Assembly: GCF_001571145.1 (NCBI RefSeq)
Contig: NZ_BCTF01000013.1
Coordinates: forward strand, 62,001 to 126,000
Length of the DNA stretch: 64,000 bases
DNA from: Hydrogenophaga flava NBRC 102514
GTDB taxonomy: Bacteria > Pseudomonadota > Gammaproteobacteria > Burkholderiales > Burkholderiaceae_C
Direction of reading: 5' to 3'
The position numbers and the translations under genes are program-made. Numbering within the stretch: position 1 is the first letter of the stretch; each line of letters opens with the position of its first letter. Below are positions 9,464-18,441 of the stretch, piece after piece. The notes below the pieces were generated by a model. It worked only from the letters and a program-made list of their open reading frames with translations, made no database searches and was not told the origin of the DNA.

Positions 9464-10818
9464 GCTTTCCGCGGTATCCGGCGTACAAGGACAGCGGGGT
9501 AGAGTGGCTGGGGCAAGTGCCGTGCCACTGGCGTGTCGATCGCCTCAAGGCTTCCATCGTCAGCTCCAAGAATGGCATCTGGGGTGAGGAGTCAAAGGGT
9601 GACGAAAACGACATACCTTGTGTTCGGGTGGCTGACTTTGACCGCCAGAAACTACGGGTCGAGTTGTCTGAACCCACTATCCGAAACGTCACCGCGAAAG
9701 AGCGCGATGGGCGCACCCTCAACAAGGGTGATCTGCTGCTTGAGAAATCGGGTGGTGGCGAAAGCCAACCCGTTGGCTGTGTCGTCCTGTATGACGATGA
9801 ACGTCCCGCGGTGTGCTCGAATTTTGTGGCGCGCGTGCAGTTGGCTCCCGGCATGGTGTCTTCGTTCTGGCGCTACGTTCACGCTGCGGCCTACGCCGTA
9901 AGGCTGACGATCGGCTCCATTAACCAGACGTCCGGTATTCAAAACCTGGACCAAGATCGGTACTACAACGAGCGTGCTGCGTTTCCAACGTTCAAAGAAC
10001 AAACCGCCATCGCCACCTTCCTCGACCACGAAACCGCCAAGATCGACGCGCTGGTGGCCGAGCAGGAACGGCTCATCGAACTGCTCAAGGAAAAACGCCA
10101 GGCCGTCATCTCCCACGCCGTGACCATGGGCCTAGACCCGTCGGTGCCGATGAAGGACTCGGGCGTGGAGTGGCTGGGCGAGGTGCCGGCGCATTGGTCC
10201 ACACCGGCTATGTACATGCGGTACTCGTCAGAGCTTGGAAAGATGCTCGACAGCGCCAAAATTACCGGTGCGCACTTGACTCCATATGTGCGCAATGTTG
10301 ACGTTCAGTGGGGGGCGATCAACTTTGACGACTTGCCACTCATGGACATTCCCGAGGGGGAGTACACGCGTTACACAGTTAAGAGTGGTGATCTTTTGGT
10401 CTGTGAAGGTGGTGAGGTTGGCCGGGCCGCAATTGTTCCGTCAATCAGCAGCATTTATGGTTATCAGAAAGCCCTACACCGTCTTAGAGCGCTCGACGAT
10501 AGTGAGGACTCTGCTTTTATGTTCTTCACCCTGCTGTGGGCGGCGAGCACCGGCATCTTCGACCAGAGCGGCTCATCCACGATCGCACACTTGACTGGTG
10601 AGCAACTCAGAAAGTACCGATTTCCAAAGCCGCCCATTCGCGAGCAAAAGGCGATTGTTGAATTCTTGGGTGTCGAATCCGCCAGACTCGAAAACCTCAT
10701 CGCCGAAGCAAGAGCCGTAATCGAACTTCTCCAGGAACGCCGCACCGCCCTGATCTCCGCCGCCGTCACCGGCCAGATCGACGTGCGCGGCTGGGTGCCG
10801 GCGGCAACGGCGGCCTGA
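9460..10818 (+). CDS. hsdS: Type I restriction-modification specificity subunit S
   Basis: 452 residues, start overlapping the hsdM stop. The protein is two similar halves: each opens with a version of [15 protein letters not shown] (residues about 7 and 231), continues with a target recognition domain, and closes with a long helix ([36 protein letters not shown]). Each half reads one half-site of a bipartite target. The recognition domains (about 9,550-9,990 and 10,200-10,640) are visibly richer in A/T than the conserved helices, as expected if they are swapped between strains. The target sequence cannot be predicted from this alone. Confidence 0.95.
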   Translation: MSFPRYPAYKDSGVEWLGQVPCHWRVDRLKASIVSSKNGIWGEESKGDENDIPCVRVADFDRQKLRVELSEPTIRNVTAKERDGRTLNKGDLLLEKSGGGESQPVGCVVLYDDERPAVCSNFVARVQLAPGMVSSFWRYVHAAAYAVRLTIGSINQTSGIQNLDQDRYYNERAAFPTFKEQTAIATFLDHETAKIDALVAEQERLIELLKEKRQAVISHAVTMGLDPSVPMKDSGVEWLGEVPAHWSTPAMYMRYSSELGKMLDSAKITGAHLTPYVRNVDVQWGAINFDDLPLMDIPEGEYTRYTVKSGDLLVCEGGEVGRAAIVPSISSIYGYQKALHRLRALDDSEDSAFMFFTLLWAASTGIFDQSGSSTIAHLTGEQLRKYRFPKPPIREQKAIVEFLGVESARLENLIAEARAVIELLQERRTALISAAVTGQIDVRGWVPAATAA

Positions 10819-10868
10819 ACGCGCCACGATCAGCGACAACTCAAACCATCCAGGGAAGCAAACAAACC

Positions 10869-11978
10869 ATGGCCTTGTACGAAATCCAGACCGACAAACT
10901 CAGCCCGGTGCCCACGACCACTTTCGTGGCCGAGGCGATCCTGGAGCGCAAGCACCTGCAGCGCCTGCTGCGGGCCGACACGGCGCCGCTGGGCGAAGAC
11001 CTGCTGGTGCTGGCCGAGGAGTTCGGCAACTGGGAGGACAGCAACCGCCGCATCGACCTGCTGTGCCTGGACCGCGACGCCACGCTGGTGGTGGTGGAGA
11101 TCAAGCGCACGGAAGACGGCGGCCACATGGAGCTGCAGGCGATCCGCTACGCGGCCATGGTGTCGAGCATGACGCTGGACCAGGCGGTGGCGGCCCACGC
11201 CAAGTACCTGGGTGGCGACCCGGCCGAGGCCGAGGTCAAGGCCCGCAACGCGGTGGCCGAGTTCCTGAACGTGGAGTCCATCGAAGAAGCCGAGCTGGTG
11301 GACGAGGTGCGCATCGTGCTCGTGTCGGCCGACTTTTCGTCGGAGATCACCACCTCGGTCATGTGGCTGAACAAGCGCGGGCTGGACGTGCGCTGCATCC
11401 GCCTGTGCCCCTACAAGATGGGCGACAAGGTGCTGGTGGACGCGACGCAGATCATCCCGCTGCCCGAGGCGGCGGACTACGAGGTGAAGCTGCGCGAACA
11501 GACGCAGGAAACCAAGAAGCTGCGCAGCAAACGGCAGGACACCTTCAAACGGTTCTGGTCGCAGTTCATCGAGCTGTCGAGCAAGCAGACGCCACTGTTC
11601 GCCAACCGCAGCAGCACCACGGACCACTGGCTGTCGGCCGGCATTGGCCGGGCCGGGTTCACCCTGACGGCGTCGCTGACGGAAGACCGCGCGCGGGTGG
11701 AGTGCAGCATCAGCATCGGCAAGAACAACGCCCCGGCCAACAAGGCTGCGTTCCAGGCGCTGCTGGCGCAGAAGGCCGCCATTGAAGCCGCCTTTGGCAG
11801 CGAACTGCAGTGGCAGGAGTTGCCGGGCAAGAACAGTTGCCGCATCTGCATCGACAGCCTGCAGGGCGGCTGGAAGTCGCCCGAGGCGGACTGGCCGGCC
11901 CTGCAGCAGTGGCTGACGGCCCAGGCCATCCGGCTGGAGAAGGCGCTGAAGGGGCCGATTCAGGCGCTGAAGGTGTGA
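10869..11978 (+). CDS. PD-(D/E)XK nuclease-like protein with C-terminal DUF4268-type domain
   Basis: 369 residues. The N-terminal third shows a nuclease core: RRIDLLCLDRDATLVVVEIK, giving Asp63, Glu77 and Lys79 in the D...ExK pattern. A charged linker (about 175-200) leads to a C-terminal domain resembling DUF4268 (FWSQFIELSSKQTPLF...). Such proteins are often found in or near type I restriction operons and other defence loci; their substrate is not known to me. It starts 50 bases after hsdS with a GGAAGC ribosome site, so it is probably in the hsd operon. Confidence 0.75.
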   Translation: MALYEIQTDKLSPVPTTTFVAEAILERKHLQRLLRADTAPLGEDLLVLAEEFGNWEDSNRRIDLLCLDRDATLVVVEIKRTEDGGHMELQAIRYAAMVSSMTLDQAVAAHAKYLGGDPAEAEVKARNAVAEFLNVESIEEAELVDEVRIVLVSADFSSEITTSVMWLNKRGLDVRCIRLCPYKMGDKVLVDATQIIPLPEAADYEVKLREQTQETKKLRSKRQDTFKRFWSQFIELSSKQTPLFANRSSTTDHWLSAGIGRAGFTLTASLTEDRARVECSISIGKNNAPANKAAFQALLAQKAAIEAAFGSELQWQELPGKNSCRICIDSLQGGWKSPEADWPALQQWLTAQAIRLEKALKGPIQALKV

Positions 11979-12077
11979 GCGGCGGGGTGTGACTGAGAAA
12001 AAAATCCAGCAAAAGCCAAAAAATCAACAAAATGTGTAGCCGCTGAAGATTTTTCCACCCGTGCACGCTGCCCGCCC

Positions 12078-13586
12078 ATGAACACCCATTCCCTCGGCTA
12101 CGCCTGGATCCAGGAACAGCTGGATGGCCCGGACTTTCTGGGTCCGCGCCGGGCGCGTGTGGCCGCGGTGCAGAGCCTGCAGCGCCTGCCCGAGGGGGCT
12201 TTGCTGGTGCCGCCCAAGCTGGCGCCGGCCCCGCAGTGGCTGGACCAGGCGCTGTTCGCCATCAAGCACGAAGGGGTGCACCTGGGCTACCTGGCCGGTG
12301 CTTTGCGCCGGGTGGACGACGCGACCCTGCGCGAGGCGGTGGCGCTGACGCCCAACGGCGCCTACCTGCGCAAGCTGGGGTTCCTGTGGGAGGCCTTCAA
12401 CGGCCGGCACATTGAAGGGCTGGATGACCCGGGCATCAGGGCGGTGTACGTGCCGCTGTTCGACGAGGCCGAGTACCTGACCGGTGCGTCGCGCCGGCAC
12501 CCGCGCTGGCGCATCGATTTCAACGGCCTGGGCGACCTGCCCCTGTGCCCGGTGGTGCGCCGCACGCCGGGTATGCAGGCCGCGCTGGACGCGCAGGTGT
12601 TGGGCGAGGCGGCGGCGTTTGCGGCGTCCATCGGCCCGCAGATGCTGGAACGGGCCTTGTCGTGGGCCTACCTGAGCGAGACCGAGGGGTCTTACGCCAT
12701 CGAGGGGGAAACGCCCAGCCACGACAAGACGGCGTTGTTTGCGCGCCTGCTGCAACGCGCGCACGACCAGCGGCCGCTGAGCGAGGACTACCTGGTGGAG
12801 TTGCAGAGTGCGACCGTCACCAACCCGTTTGACCAGGCGGTGCAGTTCCGCACCGAGCAAAACCGCCTGCAGGGCAATGCCCTGGGTGCGGCAGGCGTGA
12901 CCTATGTGCCGCCGGCCCCCGAACTTGCCGCCGAACTGATGGACCACCTGATGCACCTGGCCAACCACCGGCCGGCGGGGCTGGATGCGCTGGTCCACGC
13001 GGCGGTGGTGTCGTTTGCGTTCGTGTTCATTCACCCGTTCATGGACGGCAACGGGCGGCTGTCGCGCTTTCTGGTGCACCACTGCCTGGGGCAGTCGGGC
13101 GTGCTGCCGGCGGGCTTTTTGCTGCCGATTTCGGTGGCCATGAAAAAGCACGAAGACCGTTACCTGCAGGCGCTGACGGCGTTCAGCAAGCCGGCGCGCG
13201 CGCTGTGCGACGTGACCTGGGCGGGCGATGACCACTACAGCTACCAGTGGCGGGCGGATGCGGACATCTGGTTCCGCAGCATGGACCTGACCGAGGGGGT
13301 GCAGTTCATGCTGGAAATGGCGCAGGCCGCGCTGGACCTGCACCTGCGGCAGGAGGTGGCGTTTCTGGGTCTGTTCGACGAGGTGGCGCGCTATATCAAC
13401 GACCGGCACGACCTGCGCGGCAGCGACCTGGCCACCCTGATCGTGACCACTTTCCACAACGGGGGCAAGCTGTCGAACAACCGGCGAAAGCGCTTTGCCG
13501 ACCGGGTGCAGCCCGCTGTGCTGGACGACATAGAAGCTGCGGTGGCCCGCCGCATGCGCGGTGAACCGCTGGAAGACCAAGACTGA
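12078..13586 (+). CDS. Fic-domain protein (predicted AMP-transferase) inside the hsd operon
   Basis: 502 residues. The Fic active-site motif HPFMDGNGR is complete at residues 319-327. An inhibitory motif of the (S/T)xxxE(G/N) type, SYAIEG, is at 205-210, ahead of the Fic core, so this looks like a class II, self-inhibited Fic enzyme. Such enzymes usually transfer AMP to a target protein; the target is unknown. A C-terminal helical segment (about residues 420-495) may be a winged-helix-like domain. The gene lies between the nuclease-like gene and hsdR, 22 bases before the hsdR start. Confidence 0.9.
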   Translation: MNTHSLGYAWIQEQLDGPDFLGPRRARVAAVQSLQRLPEGALLVPPKLAPAPQWLDQALFAIKHEGVHLGYLAGALRRVDDATLREAVALTPNGAYLRKLGFLWEAFNGRHIEGLDDPGIRAVYVPLFDEAEYLTGASRRHPRWRIDFNGLGDLPLCPVVRRTPGMQAALDAQVLGEAAAFAASIGPQMLERALSWAYLSETEGSYAIEGETPSHDKTALFARLLQRAHDQRPLSEDYLVELQSATVTNPFDQAVQFRTEQNRLQGNALGAAGVTYVPPAPELAAELMDHLMHLANHRPAGLDALVHAAVVSFAFVFIHPFMDGNGRLSRFLVHHCLGQSGVLPAGFLLPISVAMKKHEDRYLQALTAFSKPARALCDVTWAGDDHYSYQWRADADIWFRSMDLTEGVQFMLEMAQAALDLHLRQEVAFLGLFDEVARYINDRHDLRGSDLATLIVTTFHNGGKLSNNRRKRFADRVQPAVLDDIEAAVARRMRGEPLEDQD

Positions 13587-13608
13587 ACACAAGCACAGGG
13601 AGCACGGG

Positions 13609-16600
13609 TTGGCACTGCACAACGAAATTCAGTTCGAGAACGACATTTGCGAACACCTGGCCGCCTACGGCTGGTTGTACGGCCCGCCCGGCAGTGAGGG
13701 TGATGCCAAGGGCTACGACACCGCCCGCGCACTGTTCCCGGCCGACGTGCTGGCCTGGGTGCAAGCCACGCAGCCCCAGGCCTGGGAGGCGCTGCAGAAG
13801 AACCACGGCCTGGCCGCCGAGACGATGCTGCTGGACCGGCTGCGCAAGGCGCTGGACGAACGCGGCACGCTGGAGGTGTTGCGTGTGGGGCTGGAGCTGC
13901 TGGGGCTGAAGGCACCGCTGAAGCTCGCGCAGTTCAAGCCGGCGCTGGCCATGAACCCCGAGCTGCAGGCGCGCTACGCGGCCAACCGCCTGCGCGTGGT
14001 GCGCCAGTGCCGCACCAACCACGACGACATCATCGACCTGGTGCTGTTCCTCAACGGCATTCCGGTGGCCACGGCTGAACTCAAGACCGACTTCACGCAG
14101 GACATCAACGCGGCGGTGGACCAGTACCGCTTTGACCGCCTGCCCAAACCCAAGGGCAAGCCGTTTGCCGAACCGCTGCTGGACTTTCCGCGCGGTGCGC
14201 TGGTGCACTTTGCGGTGAGCAACCGCACGGTGATGATGACCACCCGCCTGGAGGGGCCGAAGACGAACTTCCTGCCCTTCAACCTGGGCGACCGGGGCGG
14301 CGCTGGCAACCCGCCCAACGGCCAGGGCCACCGCACCGGTTACCTGTGGGAGCGGGTGTGGCAGCGCGACAGTTGGCTGGAGATCATCGGCCGTTACCTG
14401 ACACCGAAGCGGGACGCCAAGAAGCGCATCACCAGCGTCCTGTTTCCGCGCTACCACCAGCTCGACGCCACCCGCCAGCTGGTGCAGGCCGTGCTGGCCG
14501 AGGGGGCGGGGCAGAAGTACCTGATCCAGCACAGCGCCGGCAGCGGCAAGACCAATTCCATTGCCTGGACGGCGCACTTTCTGGCGGACCTGCACGACGC
14601 CCACAACAACAAGGTGTTCGACACCGTGCTGGTGGTGAGCGACCGCACGGTGCTGGACACGCAGTTGCAGGAAGCGATCTTCGACTTCGAGCGCACGGCC
14701 GGCGTGGTGGCCACCATCAAGGGCGAAGGCGGCAGCAAGAGCGCCGAGCTGGCCGAAGCGCTGTCGGGCAGCAAGAAGATCGTGGTTTGCACGATCCAGA
14801 CCTTTCCGTTCGCGCTGCAGGCGGTGCAGGAACTGGCGGCCACGCAGGGCAAGCGCTTTGCGGTGATCGCCGACGAGGCGCACAGCTCGCAGGCGGGCAA
14901 CGCGGCGGCCAAGCTCAAGCAGGTGCTCAGCGCAGAAGAGCAGCAGGCGCTGGCCGACGGTGGCGAGATCGACACCGAAGACCTGCTGGCCGCGCAGATG
15001 GCGGCGACCGCCAACGCCAGCGGCATCACCTACGTGGCCTTTACCGCCACGCCCAAGGCCAAGACGCTGGAGTTGTTCGGCCGCCGGCCCAAGCCCGAAC
15101 TGGCTCCTGGCCCGGACAACCTACCGGGCGCCTTCCACGTCTATTCCATGCGCCAGGCCATCGAGGAGGGCTTCATCCTCGACGTGCTGAAGAACTACAC
15201 GCCCTACAAGCTGGCCTTCAAGCTGGCGAACGAGGGGCGCGAGTGGGACGAGACCGAGTTGGAGCGCAGCGAGGCGATGAAGGGCCTGATGCGCTGGGTG
15301 CGCCTGCACCCCTACAACATCAGCCAGAAGGTGGCCATCGTGGTCGAGCACTTCCGCGAGAACGTGCAGCCGCTGCTGAACGGCAAAGCCAAGGCCATGG
15401 TGGTGGTGGCCAGCCGTCTGGAGGCCGTGCGCTGGAAGCTGGCGCTGGACGGCTACATACAGGAGAACGGCTACACCCTGGGTTCGCTGGTGGCGTATTC
15501 GGGTGAGGTGAACGACCCCGCTTCGCTGCCCGAGCCGGTGGCCGAAACGTCAAAGACGCTCAACCCCAACCTCAAGGGTCGCGACATCCGCGACGCGTTT
15601 GCCACCGACGAATACCAGATCCTGCTGGTGGCCAACAAATTCCAGACCGGGTTTGACCAGCCGCTGCTGTGCGGCATGTACGTGGACAAGCGGCTGGCCG
15701 GCATCCAGGCGGTGCAGACACTCAGCCGTCTGAACCGGGCCTACAACGGCCCGCACGGCCTGAAAGACACGACCTACATCCTCGACTTCGTCAACGACCC
15801 GGACGAGGTGCTGGCGGCGTTCCAGACCTACTACGAGACGGCCGAACTGGCCGGCGTGACCGACCCGCACCTGGTGTACGAACTGCGCGCCAAGCTGGAC
15901 GGCAGCGGCCACTACGACGACTTCGAGGTAGAGCGCGTGGCACTGGTGGTCCTGAACCCCAAGGCCAGTCAGGCCATGCTGCTGGCGGCCATCGAACCGG
16001 TGGCGGACCGGCTGCTCAAGCGCTACAAGGCCGCCCAGCAGGCGCTGGCCGCGGCCGAGGCCACAGCGGTGGACGGCCCCGAGGCCAAGGTCGCCAAGGA
16101 CGAGCTGGACGCGCTGCTGCTCTTCAAGCGCGACCTGGGCACCTTCGTTCGGGTCTATGCCTTCCTGAGCCAGCTCTTCGACTACGGCAACACGGCCATC
16201 GAGAAGCGGGCCATCTTCTTCAAGCACCTGCTGCCGCTGCTGGAGTTCGGCCGCGAGCGCGAGGGGGTGGACCTGAGCAAGGTGGTCCTGACCCACCACA
16301 AGCTCAAGGACCAGGGGCAGCGCGCGCTGATGCTGGGCGAGGGCGACGCCGAATACAAGCTGCAACCGCTAACCGAACCCGGCGGCGGGCATGTACAGGA
16401 AAAGCAGAAGGCGTTGCTTTCCGAGATCGTGCAGAAGCTCAACGACCTGTTCGACGGCGAGCTGACAGAGAACGACATGCTGAGTTACGTCAACACGTTG
16501 AAGTCGAAGCTGCTCGAATCCGACCAGCTTGTGCAGCAGGCCATGAACAATTCCAAGGGCCAATTCGCCAACTCGCCTGATCTGGACAGCGAGCAGATGA

Positions 16601-16752
16601 ACGCCATCATGGATGCTCTGGCCGCGTACAGCGCCATGAGCAGACAGGCGCTGGACTCCGAACGGGTCCGTGCCGGTTTGAAGGCGATCCTGCTGGGGCC
16701 GGCGGGGTTGTACGAGGCGCTGCGGGACATCGGTCGCGCAGCGGGCCGCTGA
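13609..16752 (+). CDS. hsdR: Type I restriction endonuclease/translocase subunit R
   Basis: 1047 residues if started at the TTG at 13609, which has AGGGAG 6 bases upstream and gives the usual MALHNEIQFE opening; the GTG at 13561 would overlap the Fic gene. Domain order: nuclease (Asp143, Glu157-x-Lys159), then an SF2 translocase with Walker A AGSGKT near 310-315, DEAH at 422-425, AFTATP, and motif VI QTLSRLNRAYNG, then a helical C-terminus that docks on HsdM/HsdS. It moves DNA and cuts unmethylated DNA. The operon order M-S-x-x-R has two accessory genes between S and R. Confidence 0.96.
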   Translation: MALHNEIQFENDICEHLAAYGWLYGPPGSEGDAKGYDTARALFPADVLAWVQATQPQAWEALQKNHGLAAETMLLDRLRKALDERGTLEVLRVGLELLGLKAPLKLAQFKPALAMNPELQARYAANRLRVVRQCRTNHDDIIDLVLFLNGIPVATAELKTDFTQDINAAVDQYRFDRLPKPKGKPFAEPLLDFPRGALVHFAVSNRTVMMTTRLEGPKTNFLPFNLGDRGGAGNPPNGQGHRTGYLWERVWQRDSWLEIIGRYLTPKRDAKKRITSVLFPRYHQLDATRQLVQAVLAEGAGQKYLIQHSAGSGKTNSIAWTAHFLADLHDAHNNKVFDTVLVVSDRTVLDTQLQEAIFDFERTAGVVATIKGEGGSKSAELAEALSGSKKIVVCTIQTFPFALQAVQELAATQGKRFAVIADEAHSSQAGNAAAKLKQVLSAEEQQALADGGEIDTEDLLAAQMAATANASGITYVAFTATPKAKTLELFGRRPKPELAPGPDNLPGAFHVYSMRQAIEEGFILDVLKNYTPYKLAFKLANEGREWDETELERSEAMKGLMRWVRLHPYNISQKVAIVVEHFRENVQPLLNGKAKAMVVVASRLEAVRWKLALDGYIQENGYTLGSLVAYSGEVNDPASLPEPVAETSKTLNPNLKGRDIRDAFATDEYQILLVANKFQTGFDQPLLCGMYVDKRLAGIQAVQTLSRLNRAYNGPHGLKDTTYILDFVNDPDEVLAAFQTYYETAELAGVTDPHLVYELRAKLDGSGHYDDFEVERVALVVLNPKASQAMLLAAIEPVADRLLKRYKAAQQALAAAEATAVDGPEAKVAKDELDALLLFKRDLGTFVRVYAFLSQLFDYGNTAIEKRAIFFKHLLPLLEFGREREGVDLSKVVLTHHKLKDQGQRALMLGEGDAEYKLQPLTEPGGGHVQEKQKALLSEIVQKLNDLFDGELTENDMLSYVNTLKSKLLESDQLVQQAMNNSKGQFANSPDLDSEQMNAIMDALAAYSAMSRQALDSERVRAGLKAILLGPAGLYEALRDIGRAAGR

Positions 16753-16785
16753 GCGCAGCTGCCAGCTGGCACAAGGTGCCGTTGT

Positions 16786-18117
16786 TCAGCGCTTGCCCAG
16801 CAAGGGCGAGCGGCCGATTTTGTTCGACTCGGTTTTCTGTTTGGGTGGTGGCGAGAAATCCTCAAACGCCGCAGGTGGCGCCCAGCCGCCCACCGCGTAC
16901 ACCCGCTGATCGCGCAGGCCCTGCACGCCTTCGGCCCAAGCCATGAGCATGCGTTTGCCGATGTCTTCAAAGCCGGGGTGTTGCGCCATGGCCTGGCGCA
17001 CCTGCGGACCAACGTCCGCCACGGCGTCGCTGATGGCTTGCACCATGTGCTGCTGTTCCTTGGGCTGAATGCCGAATGTGGCGGCGATGAACTTCTGCAG
17101 GTTCTTGCCGGGCGTCCAGGTCTTCTTGCCCATGAATTCGATGCCGGGCGGGTTGTGCTGGAAGCCCGCGTACACGCTGGTGGTCAGCACGTCGTAGGCG
17201 GGGGAGAGGTGCACATCGGCCCGGCGGGTGTAGAGCAAGGCCAGGTTCTTGGCGTGGCAGTCGGCGTTGCGCAGTGCGTAGGTCAGCAGCAGGGTGGTGG
17301 CGAGCTGGCGGTAGGTTTCCAGCCGCTGGGCGCCGGGCACGTGGTCTCGCACGGCTTTCGCGATCCGCTCCCAGGTGGTGTCGTATTTGGCGGCTGGGCG
17401 CAGGCCCAGCAAACTGCAGAAATCTTCCATGCCCCAATGGGGTTGGCCTTGTTCGTTCACGTCGAAGCGGTGTACCACCAGCGCATGGCCGTCGTCTGAC
17501 ACTTCTGTTTTGGCGGTGGACATCACGCGGCTGGCCACCTGCATGCACAGGTGTTCGTTCAAGGCCACGAACGGCAGTTGGGCGCTGGAGCCCTTGATGA
17601 TGTGACGGCGGGTCACGAGGCTGGCCTTCTTGTGCAGCGCCAGCGGTGCGCCGTCTTCGGCCTGCGCATCCAGGAACTTGGGCACCACGCCCGATACGCC
17701 GCTGGTGGCGTGCTCGCGCACCAGGGCGGCGAAGGCGGCTTCGGAGTTGTCGCCCCTCAGCAGCTCGGCCACTTCAATGGGCTTGGCCGGTTCGCTGAGT
17801 TCGGCGCCCTTTGCTGCCACCTGCAGGCGGCCCACCATGTTGCGGCCGACCACGGACAACAAGGCAATCGGGCTGGCGCCGATGTGCGGGCCGAACTGCT
17901 CTTGCAGCACCTGGAGCAGATAGCCCTCGGGCAGGTTCATCTGCAACACCGGGGGGAGCTGGTCGTCCCACACGTAGCTCTCGGTGCGCACGGGCATGGT
18001 GAGCGAGACGAAGTCGTCGGGCGCGGTGTCGGGGTTGTAGGCCAGCACGCTCTTGAAGTCGCCCGACTGCTCCAGCGTGGCCACATTGCGGCCCATGACG
18101 TAGACCGAGAGCTTCAT
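16786..18117 (-). CDS. hipA: HipA-type toxin kinase
   Basis: 443 residues, close to E. coli HipA (440). The catalytic loop NADCHAKNLALL and the downstream SPAYDVLTT metal-binding loop are intact, so an active Ser/Thr kinase is expected; E. coli HipA phosphorylates glutamyl-tRNA synthetase, but this target is not assured here. The N-terminal HipN-like domain (MKLSVYVMGRNVATL) is present. The ATG overlaps the hipB stop by four bases. It converges with hsdR 33 bases away. Confidence 0.93.
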   Translation of the reverse strand: MKLSVYVMGRNVATLEQSGDFKSVLAYNPDTAPDDFVSLTMPVRTESYVWDDQLPPVLQMNLPEGYLLQVLQEQFGPHIGASPIALLSVVGRNMVGRLQVAAKGAELSEPAKPIEVAELLRGDNSEAAFAALVREHATSGVSGVVPKFLDAQAEDGAPLALHKKASLVTRRHIIKGSSAQLPFVALNEHLCMQVASRVMSTAKTEVSDDGHALVVHRFDVNEQGQPHWGMEDFCSLLGLRPAAKYDTTWERIAKAVRDHVPGAQRLETYRQLATTLLLTYALRNADCHAKNLALLYTRRADVHLSPAYDVLTTSVYAGFQHNPPGIEFMGKKTWTPGKNLQKFIAATFGIQPKEQQHMVQAISDAVADVGPQVRQAMAQHPGFEDIGKRMLMAWAEGVQGLRDQRVYAVGGWAPPAAFEDFSPPPKQKTESNKIGRSPLLGKR

Positions 18118-18368
18118 GCCTGGTGGCGCTCGCGGCGCAGCTCATCCAGCGTGCCGGCCTGGCCGGTGGGAACCATGTTGAGCTCCATGCCCAGCACCGC
18201 CAGCACCGCCAGGAGCTTGCGCGATCCGAACTCGGCGCTGCGCCCCCGCTCGAAGCGGGACAGGGACTCGGCCGTGATGCCCGCTTGCGCCGCGACGAGA
18301 CCCTGCTTCAGCCCGAGCGACTTGCGGCGCGCGGCGACGGTTTCACCGAGTTCCTGGAGGGTTTGCAA
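18114..18368 (-). CDS. hipB: HipB-type antitoxin, Xre-family regulator
   Basis: 84 residues with a helix-turn-helix of the Xre/Cro type (KSLGLKQGLVAAQAGITAES, residues about 17-36). The only sensible start is a TTG at 18368 without a clear ribosome site, directly beside an operator palindrome, which should keep translation low. HipB-type proteins bind HipA and repress their own promoter. The gene overlaps hipA by four bases in the usual antitoxin-first order. Confidence 0.9.
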   Translation of the reverse strand: MQTLQELGETVAARRKSLGLKQGLVAAQAGITAESLSRFERGRSAEFGSRKLLAVLAVLGMELNMVPTGQAGTLDELRRERHQA

Positions 18369-18370
18369 TT

Positions 18371-18421
18371 GATATTTGCGTCAAAAAATTTACCAATGGA
18401 CGAAATTATGACGTAAATATC
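18371..18421. promoter_or_regulatory. Probable HipB operator: AT-rich palindrome
   Basis: Arms GATATTTGCGTC (18371-18382) and GACGTAAATATC (18410-18421) are inverted repeats matching at 11 of 12 positions, separated by 27 bases. The whole block is A/T-rich in an otherwise GC-rich region and ends 2 bases before the hipB TTG start, so it must cover the hipBA promoter. Autorepression by HipB through paired half-sites is the family rule; the exact binding sites here are inferred. Confidence 0.7.
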
Positions 18422-18441
18422 AAAAACCACAAGCAATAGTT

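Noticed and set aside
13561..13608. GTG start 48 bases upstream for hsdR
   Set aside because: It overlaps the Fic gene, while the TTG at 13609 has a ribosome site and gives the family N-terminus.
16760..16771. Palindrome TGCCAGCTGGCA between hsdR and hipA
   Set aside because: Short, no T-run, and competes with an adjacent GGCAC/GTGCC pairing; not a convincing terminator or operator.
7212..18441. Attachment-site repeats, integrase or insertion sequence at the island ends
   Set aside because: No direct repeats, tRNA fragment, integrase or transposase could be seen at either boundary.
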